Assembly: GCA_946699065.1 (NCBI GenBank)
Contig: CAMPDV010001480.1
Location: 1 to 64,000, forward strand
Reading direction: 5' to 3'
Length of the DNA stretch: 64,000 bases
From: Loxodes magnus
Lineage: Eukaryota; Ciliophora; Karyorelictea; Loxodida; Loxodidae
Each line of letters begins with the position of its first letter. Positions within the stretch are counted from its first letter, which is position 1. Position numbers and translations under genes: made by a program. Below, piece by piece: positions 33,931 to 45,710 of the stretch. Below the pieces are notes generated by a model. It searched no databases. It was not told the origin of the DNA and saw nothing but the letters and a program-made list of their open reading frames with translations.

Positions 33931-36180
33931 GTTACTAAAAATAAATGCTAAATAAGAGCTGAGATCCGTTTAAGATTCAGTGTGAAGTTTTATATAGAAT
34001 TTGAAATAATACATTGCAATGTAATTTTAAAAGAATAACCAATTAAAGACAATAAAGTAAGATTCATTAAAAGTAGATAAGACTTTGTAAAGCACATCTT
34101 GCTACTTATCTTTAGTCAGTGATTATATCATTTTATTTTTTATCTCTGAAGAATAGTTCAAGTAATTAATTCTGACCCATACCGCGTCTTCAGTAGTATA
34201 AATATTCTAAAAATCTATTATATATTAATTAACACTTTTTATTGTTATTAAATTTACAGTCCCTGTACTTTTTATATCTTATTAAGATTGCCTGACTCCA
34301 ATAATTAATTATTAAATACCATCTCATACTTAGTGAGCTGCAGAGAGATAAAATTTATTGAGATAAAATGTAGAAATTGAAATGCTTAATGATACCTTTA
34401 AAAATCATGATGGAAAAACTGAAGCTGATGCGTATTTAGTGCTAGTTTTTTAACTACCAGAAACAGATGTAACATTACAAAAGGGAACTGTACCTGTTTG
34501 TATTTTAGAACAAATAATTGGGTCTGAATGAAGCGTGTAAATTAGCGAGGTGTTTTAGGATTATTACCTTGCGGTATAATTAATAATGCATTTTGGAGAA
34601 AGAAACTCCCTGAGAACTAAAACTGATTAATATCATTTTTCGTACATCTAGAGCCTGATGCATAGAATAAGTTTTTAAGATTAGAGGGGGAAATAAAAAA
34701 TATATGCTCTTGAAATGGTTTAGTCTTACCTAGCATGTATTTATGGTACTTTAATGGCTTATTATAGATCAGAAGAAGACAAATTTTTAATCTATATATT
34801 GGCTATGATAAACACTGTATAAATAATTCTAAGAGAATAATCCGTGAAAGTTCCTAACTTGGTAAGCTTTTAGTAGAAATTGTAAGGAATATAGCTATTG
34901 GAAGAAAAGATGATGAAGAGAAATAGCTCTCTTGAAGCAGCTTTAAAGTATAGAGATTATATAAATTTTCTTCATCCTAGTGACTATGATTTCATACTTT
35001 ATAATATGAGATATTTTGAAATAGTAAAGCATTCTTAAATAACCGATTTATGATGTTTTTTCTATGGTTTATATTTTACTCATCAATAAAATATAACAGC
35101 TGATGGATTATCTGATTAAATCCTTAGAATGATTTGGGAAAGATTTGCTAGAAATATTCCAAGTCTTTAAATGAAAAGCATACTTGAAAGTGATTAACTG
35201 ATTGAATATTTACACAAAAAAGTATGAAGTTCAGTGCAAAATAAGACAATAAGTTGAAATTTTGAATTAGATTGCTTCAGAACAGTATTTTAGAGACCAT
35301 GAAGAATGTCTAGCTTATATTCTACTTAGAAGAATTAATTTTTAGTAAGGTAAAATTGTAAAAATTTGAATGGAATTACTATTCTATGTTTAGCAATCTG
35401 TCCAAGTGGGAAAAGCTCCTTAAGTGAAGCAGGAGTTGCCGAATTTATTCTAGGAGCTAGTAAGTTTAATAGATGTGCTGTTTGAACAGGAGAGTAGATA
35501 CTTAAAGTAGTATAATAAAATGCTCCCATACCACTAAAAAATAGACTAAAATACTTAAAATGTTCTTAGTACTTAATAAACTGAATAAGAAAAAGTAAAT
35601 AAAACTAAATAAATGTTAAATATTTATCAAATCTTAAGATATCCTTTTTCAAATCAAATTTATACATCTTAAAATAGCAAAGAATGAAAAATTATTATTT
35701 TCAGTTTAGCAAAAGATCGAACTGAAGAAAATGCTCGAGTTATATAAGAGAAAATTAGATGGTTATAAAGAAGAAAAACCTACGCCACCTTTAGGAGTCA
35801 AATTTATTTTATTTATAATTGCAAGAACAGTATTTTAAAATAGCGCAGTATATGAGGTTTTCAAGAAAAAACTTCCAAGCTTAACAATTACGATATGAAT
35901 TGGAGAAAAAAAAGAAAATCATGTAAAGAATAAGCAAGTCTTATAGCAATGTAATTAGGATAAACTATAAGAACAAATCAGGATGCATAACAAAAATATG
36001 TAGAAGAAAGTGAAGAAAAGCAGGAAGAAATATAAGAGGAAACATAAGAGGAAATCGAGTATATTCCTTCAGAAAAAGCTATTCAAACAGTAGGTATCTT
36101 CAACAAGAAAAAGAAAGAATATAACAGCAAATAGAAAACGGGGCAGGATATCCTATGTGTTTTTCATCATTCTCATAAAT
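33902..36180 (+). CDS. Probable unique gene, product unrecognised
   Basis: A single frame runs from about 33902 to about 35560 with convincing composition: SEEQFKQLILTHTASSVV, then TQWAAERQNLLRQNVEIEML, EADAYLVLVFQLPETDV, RDYINFLHPSDYDFILYNMR and LSEAGVAEFILGASKF. ATG 34382 is inside this run, so the true start may be upstream. From about 35712 a different frame is coding-like: an IQ-like basic stretch (VIQEKIRWLQRRKTYATFR), then a Glu-rich segment (EESEEKQEEIQEETQEE, about 36005-36060). The frame step implies at least one short intron between about 35570 and 35710 that I could not place. The 3' end is unclear. UGA is used as Trp in the body. It does not resemble the LINE proteins or WD40 genes nearby, and it sits between two LINE fragments. 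Confidence 0.5.
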
Positions 36181-36636
36181 TTAGGGGGCTGCTTTGCATG
36201 GTGATCCACGTCATTTGAAATGTGAAATATATCTATAGAGTTTGAGTTTTTTGTCCTCTATATAGATAGAAACTTTAAAAACAATTTTAATTAAACTATC
36301 TTTTAAATATTTATATTCTAATAATATTGCAAGCTATTATTGAAGCAATATTAAAAGCTAAAACTATTTAAGATTATTTACATTAACATATTTAATAATT
36401 TAATTTAATTTAAAATAAAATAAAATAAAATTTAATTTTCAAAACTTAAAATAAAAAATGTTTAAGATGCTTTCTTAAAAGCAATAATATTTAGTAAGCT
36501 TATTTGAAAACTAAATTTTATTTAAAAAGGTTAAATCTAATAATTAAATTATTTTAAATTATTAACTTTATAAAATTTTAAGCTTTTTCTAGCTTAGATA
36601 ATTATAAATTACATCTATTTATATGAAATTAAAAAA
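36181..36636. other. AT-rich spacer with a short palindrome
   Basis: Near 36225-36275 the words tctatagag and ctctatataga face each other across a T-rich loop, a possible hairpin just past the 3' end of the preceding gene. Around 36400-36440 there is a run of aaaat repeats. Nothing else supported. Confidence 0.4.
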
Positions 36637-37440
36637 ATGCTAAACATCCAATAGGCTTTCTTTACTACCTCTTACAAAGATAAAAAGGAAGAGAGCATGC
36701 GAGATACCATTTCTTCTAACCTCACGTCTTTTCTTTAATTAGATCAACCTTTTTATCAATAAAAATACTTAATAATGAACCTAACAACTTTCAAAGCCGG
36801 GTAAACAACAGAAACAAACTCTATAAACTCCAAAAAGGAAGAGAGACCTCGAAATCAGCAGGAGATTGCATTGCATTGCTAGAAAGAACCTTTGGATACA
36901 ACTCAGATCAAGTTGACATTGAGTAATTTGCATTGACGGTGGTGAAATTTAATGAAGAGGTTTAAAAGTAGAAATAGTTGAACGAAAAACTTAATTTTAA
37001 GCCAGAAGAAAAACTTAAATGGACTGGGATCGTATATTTAATTATGAGCGCTAAATGGATGCGTTCTTCAACATCCAATACCATTTGGATAAGAATATAA
37101 CTTAGCTGAATGATTAAGTAGTGAAATAAGAATAGGAAATTCAACTCCTAAAAGAATCAAGAATGGAATAGCTAAATACTGGATCGATCTCAATAATCGT
37201 CAAACCCTAAGCTTAACCTCAAATGAGACTAATTCCGATTCAGAAAAGATGCTTTCGCTTCTAAAACCAATAAAAGCTATATCAGAACTGTAAGAAGTTT
37301 CAATAGAAACAAAGGAATTTGTGATAAGCAAAGCGAACAGAAGCAATTGTGCTGAACAAAATTTTTTTGCACGAAAATGGAAGTATGTATAAGAGAAAGA
37401 ATATGGAATTATAACCAAGCCAGACAGGAATGTAGAAAGG
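36637..37440 (+). pseudogene. LINE ORF1 copy with degenerate zinc knuckle
   Basis: ATG 36637 gives MLNIQQAFFTTSYKDKKEE, an ORF1-type start. The coiled-coil equivalent (KFNEEVQKQKQLNEKLN, near 36950) and the rest (FNYERQMDAFFNIQYHLDKN, then RMEQLNTGSISIIVKPQ) are in other frames, so at least two frameshifts are present. The knuckle region reads CFRFQNQQKLYQNC (near 37285): the first and last Cys are kept, but the second Cys is Phe and the His is Lys. The fragment ends about 80 bp before module W2 begins. Confidence 0.72.
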
Positions 37441-38597
37441 TAAAACTATCTAAAAAAATCGCAGATGGGAACGCGAAATCATAAAGTTGTAGTGCTAGCA
37501 ATATAATATAGATTTGTATATAATAATAGAATTAAGTTTTTATCTTTAAATAATCTAGAATAATTTAGGTATTATTAATTAGAAATGATAATTACAAAAA
37601 TAACATAAATAATAAATATAATATTAGTTTGCTATAAAAATAGAAAGTTATCTAAATGTATTAATTATAACTAATCTAATATCTAAATTAAAGAGAAATT
37701 AATTAATAATTAATAAAGCTAAAAGGATAAAATATTAAGTATTTAATAGACATAATTAAACATATTAAAGCTTATTTTAATAATAAAATTAAATATTACT
37801 ATTTAATAATTGTAAGATATAATTAGTGACACACCATTTATAGTTAGTTTAAATATTTACTTTCTACTACTTATATTTATTACATTTATATATTTTGCTT
37901 AGAATCAACATTAAAATAAATTATATTAGTTTATTATTATAAGAGAGACCTTTATAAATAAAAAGTTTTAATGAAATAGTAGTAAGAAAGTGGACAATTA
38001 AAAGAGTTTATCTTATAAATTCTAAAAATGCTTTGTTTTAAATAATTTGATGTTTTTTAATATTTATTCAAACTAATTAATAAGAAACTTATTTTATTTA
38101 ATTTTTTTTTAATTAGTAAATAGCTTAAAGAAATCATTTTTTTTGATTAAAAGTAAGTGCAAAAATAATAATTAATAGCAATAGATTTAAAAGAATTGTA
38201 ATATTTTATTTATCATTTAAAAGGGTCTATAAAGAAATAAGGTTTTTTTATTAAGAGTCTTCGATTTAAAGCACAAATAAGTAGTAACTAATAAATGCAT
38301 ATTAAAGTTATTATAATAAGGATATAATTCTTCGTTATAAAACTTTTGATATAATAAATTATCCTTTTATTTAAAAGTAAAAGGATATAAAATAATTAAA
38401 ATTGTAAAAGTTTGTACACTATTAGTTTATTATCTTGTCTTGTTTTAAGACAAAAATAGAAAAATCAATGTTTTAGAAGATATTTATAAATATGCTTAAT
38501 AAATAATTTAATTGCCTAATTATATTGAAATTAAGTAAGTAAAATTTATTGAGTTATTTTAATTAAATATTTATTGAATTAAGTTATAAAAATTAAA

Positions 38598-39684
38598 ATG
38601 GAGAAAAAATAAATGGAGAAAAAAGAAAAGCAATTTACTAAAAGTATTTTTTTAAGAAAACTCTTAAGAGCGAGAAGCCACATCCTAGGGAAAATATCTC
38701 TACTTCATTTTAAGTATGAAATTCTGCCTAATTTATGCTACTAAAAGTTAATAAATAGGATCAGTTATGACCAAAGTAAAGGTATTTCTTTAATATTTTT
38801 TAGACTAAGCCCTCACTGGTCACTCTTCAGCTGTGTTATCGGTAGCCATATCAAGTGATATGAATTGAATTGTATCAGGTTCGGACTATCCTGAAAATTT
38901 GATAAAGATCTGGAATTTCCAGACAGGTTCTCTCATAAGAACTTTAACGGGACATACTGATTAAGTTAATTCGGTAGTAATCTCCTATGACTCTAGCTAT
39001 ATCGTATCAGGATCTTTCGATAACACGATAAAGATCTGAAATTACCACAATGGAACTCTATAAAGAACTATAACGGGACATACTTCCTCAGTTTACTCGG
39101 TAGTAATCTCCCCTGACTCTAACTATATAGTATCGGGATCTTATGACAAAACCATAAAGATCTGAAATTTCCTCAATGGTGCTCTCCAAAGAACTTTGTC
39201 TGAGCATACTAATACAGTTATATCGGTAGTACTCTCCTATGAATCTAGATATATTATATCGGGATCTTCTGATACAACTATAAAGATTTGGGATTTCTAG
39301 ACTGGTCAGCTTGTGCGAACTCTTACTGGGCATTCAGGTTCTGTTTATTCGGTGATAGTGTCTAAGGATAATAGGTATATAATATCGGGTTCTGGTGACA
39401 GGACTATTAAGATATGGGACTTCTCTTCCGGTTAGTGTATTCGTACTCTTTAAGGTCATACAGATGTTGTATGAAGTATTCAGTTAAGTGTTGATTCAAG
39501 TGTTATATTTTCTGGATCTTACGATGAAACAATCAAGATCTGGAACTTTGATAAGGGTGAGTGTATATAGACTTTGTAAGGACATACAAGTTTAATAGAA
39601 TCTATAGCATTGAGTGTTGACAATAGATGGTTGGTATCGGGAGCTAGAGACAATACTGTGAGAAAGTGGAGGATTTCGAGTTGA
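38598..39684 (+). CDS. Seven-blade WD40 repeat protein, W2 copy (354 aa, one 22-nt intron)
   Basis: Exons 38598-38781 and 38804-39684; stop TGA 39682-39684. The leader (MEKKQMEKKEKQFTKSIFLR) includes an in-frame TAA read as Gln. Seven repeats start at residue 62 (DQALTGHSSAVLSVAISSDM). Trp is TGA in blade 1 (AAT TGA ATT), twice as ATC TGA AAT, and in GTA TGA AGT of blade 6, where W1 has a Ser codon. Relative to W1 the differences cluster in blades 1-4, 6 and 7; the leader and blade 5 are nearly the same. The frame is intact, so it is a potentially functional paralogue. A propeller scaffold is inferred; the ligand is unknown. Confidence 0.9.
38782..38803 (+). other. 22-nt intron of the W2 WD40 gene
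   Basis: GTATTTCTTTAATATTTTTTAG at the same codon as in W1 and W3. Removal is required to join the leader to the WD40 frame. Confidence 0.9.
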
Positions 39685-41721
39685 GTAACTTGCTATTTGA
39701 CTTAATTAAATTTTACGATTAAATATAAGTTATTGGTAATGTATTTAAATGAATGTTTAATGTTAATTATGTTTTTTGTTATATGAAGTGTTTGCTTTAT
39801 ATTTATTTAAAATTTGTATATTGATAAATATTCTTGGCTTAAAATAAAGTTTGAGTAATATAGGTTATTGAAATTAGTGAGGTATGTTGATTTAAAGTGG
39901 TAATGTTTAAAAATATTTTATATATAATTTTGGTAATTGAAGACGTAAAGTAAGTTTAAGTTTTTTTTTATTAAATAAAATTTTATATATTTATTTTTAG
40001 ATTTAGTAAAAATTTCAAGTTAAGTAAAAATTTTCATTTTTTTTGTGGAGTAGTTAAAATATTATTTATAAGGTTAAAGTAAGTTTATAATTTTGATTAT
40101 TAATTAAAAAATTTAATTAAGTATTTATTTTAAATTAAATTAAATTTTGTTTTTTTTCTATTTATTTTTTATGATTGATTATTATTATTTATTAATTATT
40201 ATTTATTATTTATTATTATTATTATTAATTATTTATTGATATTATAAAATTTTAATATTTAAGTTTAATATTTTTTGTTTCCGATTGAATTATAAATTTT
40301 TTGATATTAAGTTTTTTATTTATCATTATTTTTCAATTTTAGAGTTTAAATTTCATGAAAACAAAAAATTTGTTTTTTTGCTCAGCGTTTTACACTACCA
40401 AAGATATCTGGGACGGAATAAATTTTTTGATTTCGGGATAAAAAATTCTAAATAGGAATAAATTTTTTGATTTCGGGATAAAAAATTATAAAATTGGAAT
40501 AAAAATTTTAAAAGTAATTTTAAAAAAAGTTTTTAAAATTTCTTAGAAAAGCGTTTCTAAAATAATTTCGAAAATAATTATCTAAAATTGTTTTTGAAAT
40601 TAAATTTGGAAATTAATTTTAAAAATCTTTAAATTTTTTTTAAGGAATTTTTTTTAAAACTTTTTTTGATAAATATTTCTGGGACGGGATACATTTTTTT
40701 AATATGTAAAAAAAGATTTTTTTTATAAATAGACTTAAAACTAAAAAAATTTTGAATTTTGGGATGGTAATTTAATTTTTAAGTTATATGTTAATAAATT
40801 TATTTAAATTTGTTTATTCTTGTGTTTAAGTTCAATAATAAATTTTTATTTTTATTTTAATATGTTTTGTTTCCGATTGGATTATAAAATTTTCTGAAAT
40901 TAAGTTTTTTATTTATCATTATTTTTTCGATTTTAGAGCTTAAATTTTATGAAAATTAAAAATTTGTTTTTTTGCTCAGCGTTTTACACTACCAAAGATT
41001 TCTGGGACGGAATAAATTTAATTATTTCGGGATAAAAAATTTTAAAATAGGAATAAAATTTCAAGAAAAAATTCCAAATATAAAAGATTTTTGAGAAAAA
41101 ATAGGAATTAAAAAAAATTTTATATTAAAATAGAATTTGGAAATCTTTTTTGTTGAAATGGTTTTTTGTAAAAATAAAAAAAAAATTTTTGTTTTTAAGA
41201 AAATTTTTTGAAAAAATTTCATCAAAACTTTTTTTCTTTTTTATTTAAAAGTATATTTTTGATAAGGTTAATTATGTTTGAAATTATAAAAAACATTTAT
41301 TGTTTATTCTTTGGAAAAAATACAATTTTTAATTTTGAACATCTTTTCTAGTAAATGAAAAAATTCGTTTTAAAAATTTTTAATATTATAATAATTTACT
41401 TAAATGAAAAGGATCTCAAGAAAAAAGGAGATATAATAAAATAACCATGAAATCGTGAAAAAATTATCCTTTTTTCGCTACAAAAGAATTTCGGGATGGA
41501 TAAATCCTTTTCTTAAAGGGATAGAATTTTAAAAGATTTGAAAAGTTTTTTAAATAACTTTTAAGAAGTAAATATAAAAAAATAAATTACAATTTTAGGA
41601 AGAAATAAATTAGTTTAAAAATTTTTTCTATAAGAGGGCTTAAAACTACCTTTTTAATAGATATTACGAATTTTTAAAAATAACTAATCTAAAGAGAGCT
41701 AAAAAATCTCTTTATAAAAAT
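39685..41721. repeat. W2 spacer with the duplicated ~190-bp block
   Basis: Counterpart of 19316-21381. The two blocks starting tttccgattg lie at about 40278-40440 and 40868-41040; the 40-bp cgggataaaaaat unit is present twice in the first block instead of three times as in W1. Confidence 0.75.
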
Positions 41722-42219
41722 ATGATCAATCAAGTAGAAAAAATGAGGTATAATGCATCTGTAATAATAAATTTTATGCCAATTTACAAAGAATCTAAAA
41801 AAAGGAATTAAACAAGGATCTAAATAATGTATCTAACCTAACTATATAAAATATAGAAACAAAAATTTATTAATCAAGTTTAAAAATATTCTGCTTTATT
41901 ATAATAATTATAAAAATATTAAAAATTTAAGATTAGTAAAAGAGTTTTTAAAAGAGCTTACTACGACTAACTATCTGTTTTTAGTTTGCGAAAAGATGTT
42001 AATTTAGAAGAGGAAAACAAGTTTTTTAAGAAAAATTGCTATATTAAGTATTTTTTCTCTTTAAAATTTTTCTCATTCTGTAATATTAAAAGAAAAGCTT
42101 TAAAGATAAGCTTTCTGATTATAAGCAACTTAAGCATATCTACTGTGCATGTAGAAAATTGATTTTATTTATTAATCTTAAAATTTGAATTTCTAATGAA
42201 GCTATTTTATTAAAGCTGA
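41722..42219 (+). CDS. Small basic protein of module W, W2 copy (165 aa)
   Basis: Same frame and length as 21382-21879. Differences are point changes such as Arg to Met near the start, Leu to Phe, Tyr to Phe, Asn to Ser, Leu to Ile and Arg(CGA) to Trp(TGA). Stop TGA 42217-42219 follows TAT TAA AGC, again showing TAA read as Gln directly before the terminator. Function unknown. Confidence 0.42.
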
Positions 42220-43355
42220 AAGCTTTTTAAAAAATTGATTGATTATTTATCATACAAGAAACATTTGCTAGTAAACTATATAAATAATTTGAATATATGC
42301 AAAATTATAAAAATCTTCACTTTCTTGTAAATTATCTTATATTCCATCTAAAATAAGAATAAAATTATATTCTAATATTAAATAATAAGAATTAGCAAAA
42401 TGAAAGTGTAAATAATTAAGAAATCAATATAGTTTTGATTATATCAAAAAAGGTTAAAAGCTTTAATTTTTTGTATTAATTAAAATAATATACAAAGTGT
42501 AAGTTAATAACTATTATAATTATATCTATAAAAAATGGGAAATATTTCGTACAATATAAAAAGAAACATATATAGCATAATAAAAAGCAAAGTTTCTACT
42601 AAGCCAATAATGGTAATAGTACACAATTTCATAAAGAACCTTAATAATGAGCTAGTTTGATTCTAAATGATTAGACAACTAAATTATAATTGATAATTTA
42701 AGCATTCCTTTAATAAATGTTTGGTTTAATATACAATATAGTAATTTTTAATTTAAAATACTAAATATTCATAAATATAATAATATTTAAAGTGCTTTAT
42801 TTAAAATAAATAAAAAAAAGCAACTAATTTAAATTTAAAAGATCTTATCAAGAAATTAAATTAAAATGTTTTAATATTCATTTTCTAATTAAAAATAGTT
42901 ATTATTTTTTGTTCATTGATCTATTTTATTTATGATTAAAGATTGTAATTAATGTTTTCATAATGTCTGAAAAATTGTTAGATTATTTAAAGATAAAAAA
43001 TTAACTCTTAAAATCAATCCTTTTATAAGATAAACAGAAATAAGAGGAATTATAATTAAAAAAATTCTAACAAACAAATTTATAAGACAAAAAAATTAAT
43101 TTTATAAGAGATCAATTGAAGATGTGCAAGAATTTGAGAGCAAAAATATTACAGTTAATATCAAAATATTGTAATCCAAAAGCCATAGATGCAAAAATTG
43201 ATGCTCAAATTAAACTACAAATAGATTTATTATTTGGTAAATTAATCTAGAAATAAGAAATATGGCATTGCTTTAACAGATTTATTGAGAAGTTTAATTT
43301 ATCTTCAAACTTAATATCTTTTTTATTTATTATTAAATAATAGTAATTAAAAAAA
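42220..43355. other. End of W2 and transition sequence
   Basis: To 43138 it is the W2 counterpart of 21880-22823; beyond that it is AT-rich sequence with no match noticed, leading to an ORF1 start codon. Confidence 0.5.
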
Positions 43356-44165
43356 ATGGATTCTTAAAATCTTGTTCCCGGCTTTTTCTTGAGCAAAGAA
43401 GAGAAAAAAGCTCTGGAGAAAAAGCAGCCATAAAAAAATTAGCAAGAGTCTTCTTCTCCCCACTTACAAAACTAATAAAAACCTAATAACTATAATAAAC
43501 ACCTCCTAAAGTAATGAAAAGAAAGGAATCTAATATAATAACAGGAAAAGAACTTCCATCAAAGATAATTAAAAAGGAAATCAATGTTTATTAGTTAGTA
43601 TTTGAAATATCCAATCTCTAGGAAGAGATTAAAGGGCTTAAGTAGGAAAATTAAGAACTAAGAAATTTATTATCGCTTGGATAAGATAACTTAGAGATTA
43701 GAATTATTAATCAAGAAAGGGAACTCCAAGCATATTCGAACATTTAAACTGAACATAGATAAGAAACAGCAAGGCTTGGAAATATCGTATAAAAACAAGA
43801 GTTGGAGTTTATTAAGCAAAAGAATATTAGCACAACATAGCTAATTAGACAAATTAGATGGAATTAGAATAAAAAGAGGTTATAAATCGAAAACCAATCA
43901 GATAAGTAAGGAAGAAATGCTACTATTTTAAGAGTAAGTGACATTTGTACAAGAATTGCTAAAAATTTTAGAATTTTAAGAAAAAATTTTGGTGTAAAGA
44001 ATAAGAAAAATATTAGAGGCTCTATTGCAACTAGCATGGAGATATTTACAGAAGAAAATGATGTGAAGTACCTTTTGAAATAATAAGAATGAGAAATCAA
44101 AGAAATTGAGAAGACCTTAGTGAAGATAATTTCATTAGAAAGTCAAGAATGATGAGTAGTATTGC
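43356..44165 (+). pseudogene. LINE ORF1 copy, knuckle-less C-terminal type
   Basis: ATG 43356 starts MDSQNLVPGFFLSKEEKKAL, an ORF1-type start. One frameshift before about 43505 is needed to reach the main frame: VMKRKESNIITGKELPSK, then the coiled coil (FEISNLQEEIKGLKQENQEL, near 43600) and ILRVSDICTRIAKNFRILRK (near 43930). The last stretch resembles the fragment at 57895-58450 (ILKYICEKAARSFSISRKN) rather than the zinc-knuckle copies, so two C-terminal types of ORF1 may exist. It ends about 130 bp before module D2 begins. Confidence 0.72.
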
Positions 44166-44597
44166 TGATAAAACAACTTATTTTAAACAGTGTCCAGATT
44201 GGCACTGTTGAACATTTTAATTTCATTATCATTATTAAATAATAGTAAAATTAAGAGTTTACTATGTAATTTTAAAACTTTTTATTATATGTATAGTTAT
44301 ATTAAAATTATGTACGAATTATTTAAAAATTAGATAATTAAAAAGATGATGGGAGCTGAAGTTGATTCTCATAAAACCTTTTAGCATTTTGGATAAGGTC
44401 AAGTTCCTATCCACTGAGAAGGTCCATGGCTAGAGTCATTCTCAGCAGGAAAACAAAATCTTTCCGATTATCCACTCTTGCTAGCAACTTGAAGACTGTC
44501 GGCTCCTAGTTATGGAAACCTGACTGAAGCTTATTGAATTAAGCAACAGGATATCCTCTCTATATGCATTGAGAGAGTGCCCTGAGTCGTCTAGCTG

Positions 44598-44639
44598 GAA
44601 AGGAGTTTCCAGTCCCTCGAAAGGAGTTTCCAGTCCCTC
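44598..44639. repeat. 21-bp tandem duplication unique to D2
   Basis: Unit GAAAGGAGTTTCCAGTCCCT plus C, present twice here and once in D1 (about 304-324). The length is a multiple of three. Confidence 0.9.
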
Positions 44640-45710
44640 GAAAGAGAAATTTTAAAGTTTATAATTAATTAATTGTAAACTGCTTATTATTCCTAAGGAT
44701 AATATTTAAAGATTTAAAATACTTAATTGAAAATATTTGCTTGCTATGTTTGTAGAAATCTTTATAAGTCAGTATTAATAAATATTCGAAAATAGTCCCC
44801 GTTTCAGTTAAATATCTAAATCAAAATAAGTGAAAAGAAAATAAGTAGAATTGTCATGATATAGTATAAAACTGAGGAAGACTAGCGAAGTATTTAGTAA
44901 AGGAAATTATTTTCAATTGGTTTAAGTATTTACCAAGGTATTATCACTATATCTCGATATTGCTATTATTATATAGAAATATTACCAAAATATAGACATT
45001 AAAAAATATAAAATTTGAATTAATTTTTAAGATAAGACTAAAATTAAAATATTTAAATGTAAAAAATAAATAAATAAAATATAAATAAGAGCTTAATAAA
45101 CTGCTTAGCTATAAGCATTAAATAATATCTATTTTAACAAATTTATTATTTTATTAATTTTACTTTGTTTTCATTTAAACAAATTCTCTTTAATTTTAAT
45201 TTATAATATAATTAATTAAAATCTATAAGCTTGTTTTAGTTTAATAAATGGATTAGTAAAATTATAAAAGTCCTAAAAAATAATTTGGTTCTTAGAAAAG
45301 AATTCCTAAGATACTTCAATATAGTTGCTTAATGTGTTCAAAGTACATTAAAATTGGCCTTATGTCGCTCAATAAATATTTTGTAAAACACATTAGTAAA
45401 TATTTAAAGGCTAAATATCTGAGTTAAAAGACTAGATTTCAACTGAAAATTTGAGAAGAGCATAATGAGTTTCAATAAAAAGCAAAACTAAATGAAAATT
45501 TATAGAATTATTTGCAAATATTAAAATAATAAAAGATATAGTAAATTAACTTCATTTAAGTTATATTGATGATCTAAAAACTCTTTTCTAATATCCTCAA
45601 TTAAGTATGTTCTTCAAACCACAAATAATATTAAAGGGAATTATAAAATAATATAAGAAAAATCTAAGAAATAATTTAAAATTTAGAAAAAACATTATAT
45701 TTACCATCAT

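Larger units (their letters stand above)
37522..43138. repeat. Module W2: 5'-truncated segmental duplicate of W1
   Basis: Matches 17161-22823 in order and orientation. The first 1.4 kb of W1 and W3, including the small ORF, is missing, and the left edge lies next to a LINE ORF1 copy. The right edge, at the same point where W1 passes into a LINE ORF2, gives way to about 200 bp of other sequence and then another ORF1 copy (43356). Confidence 0.93.
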
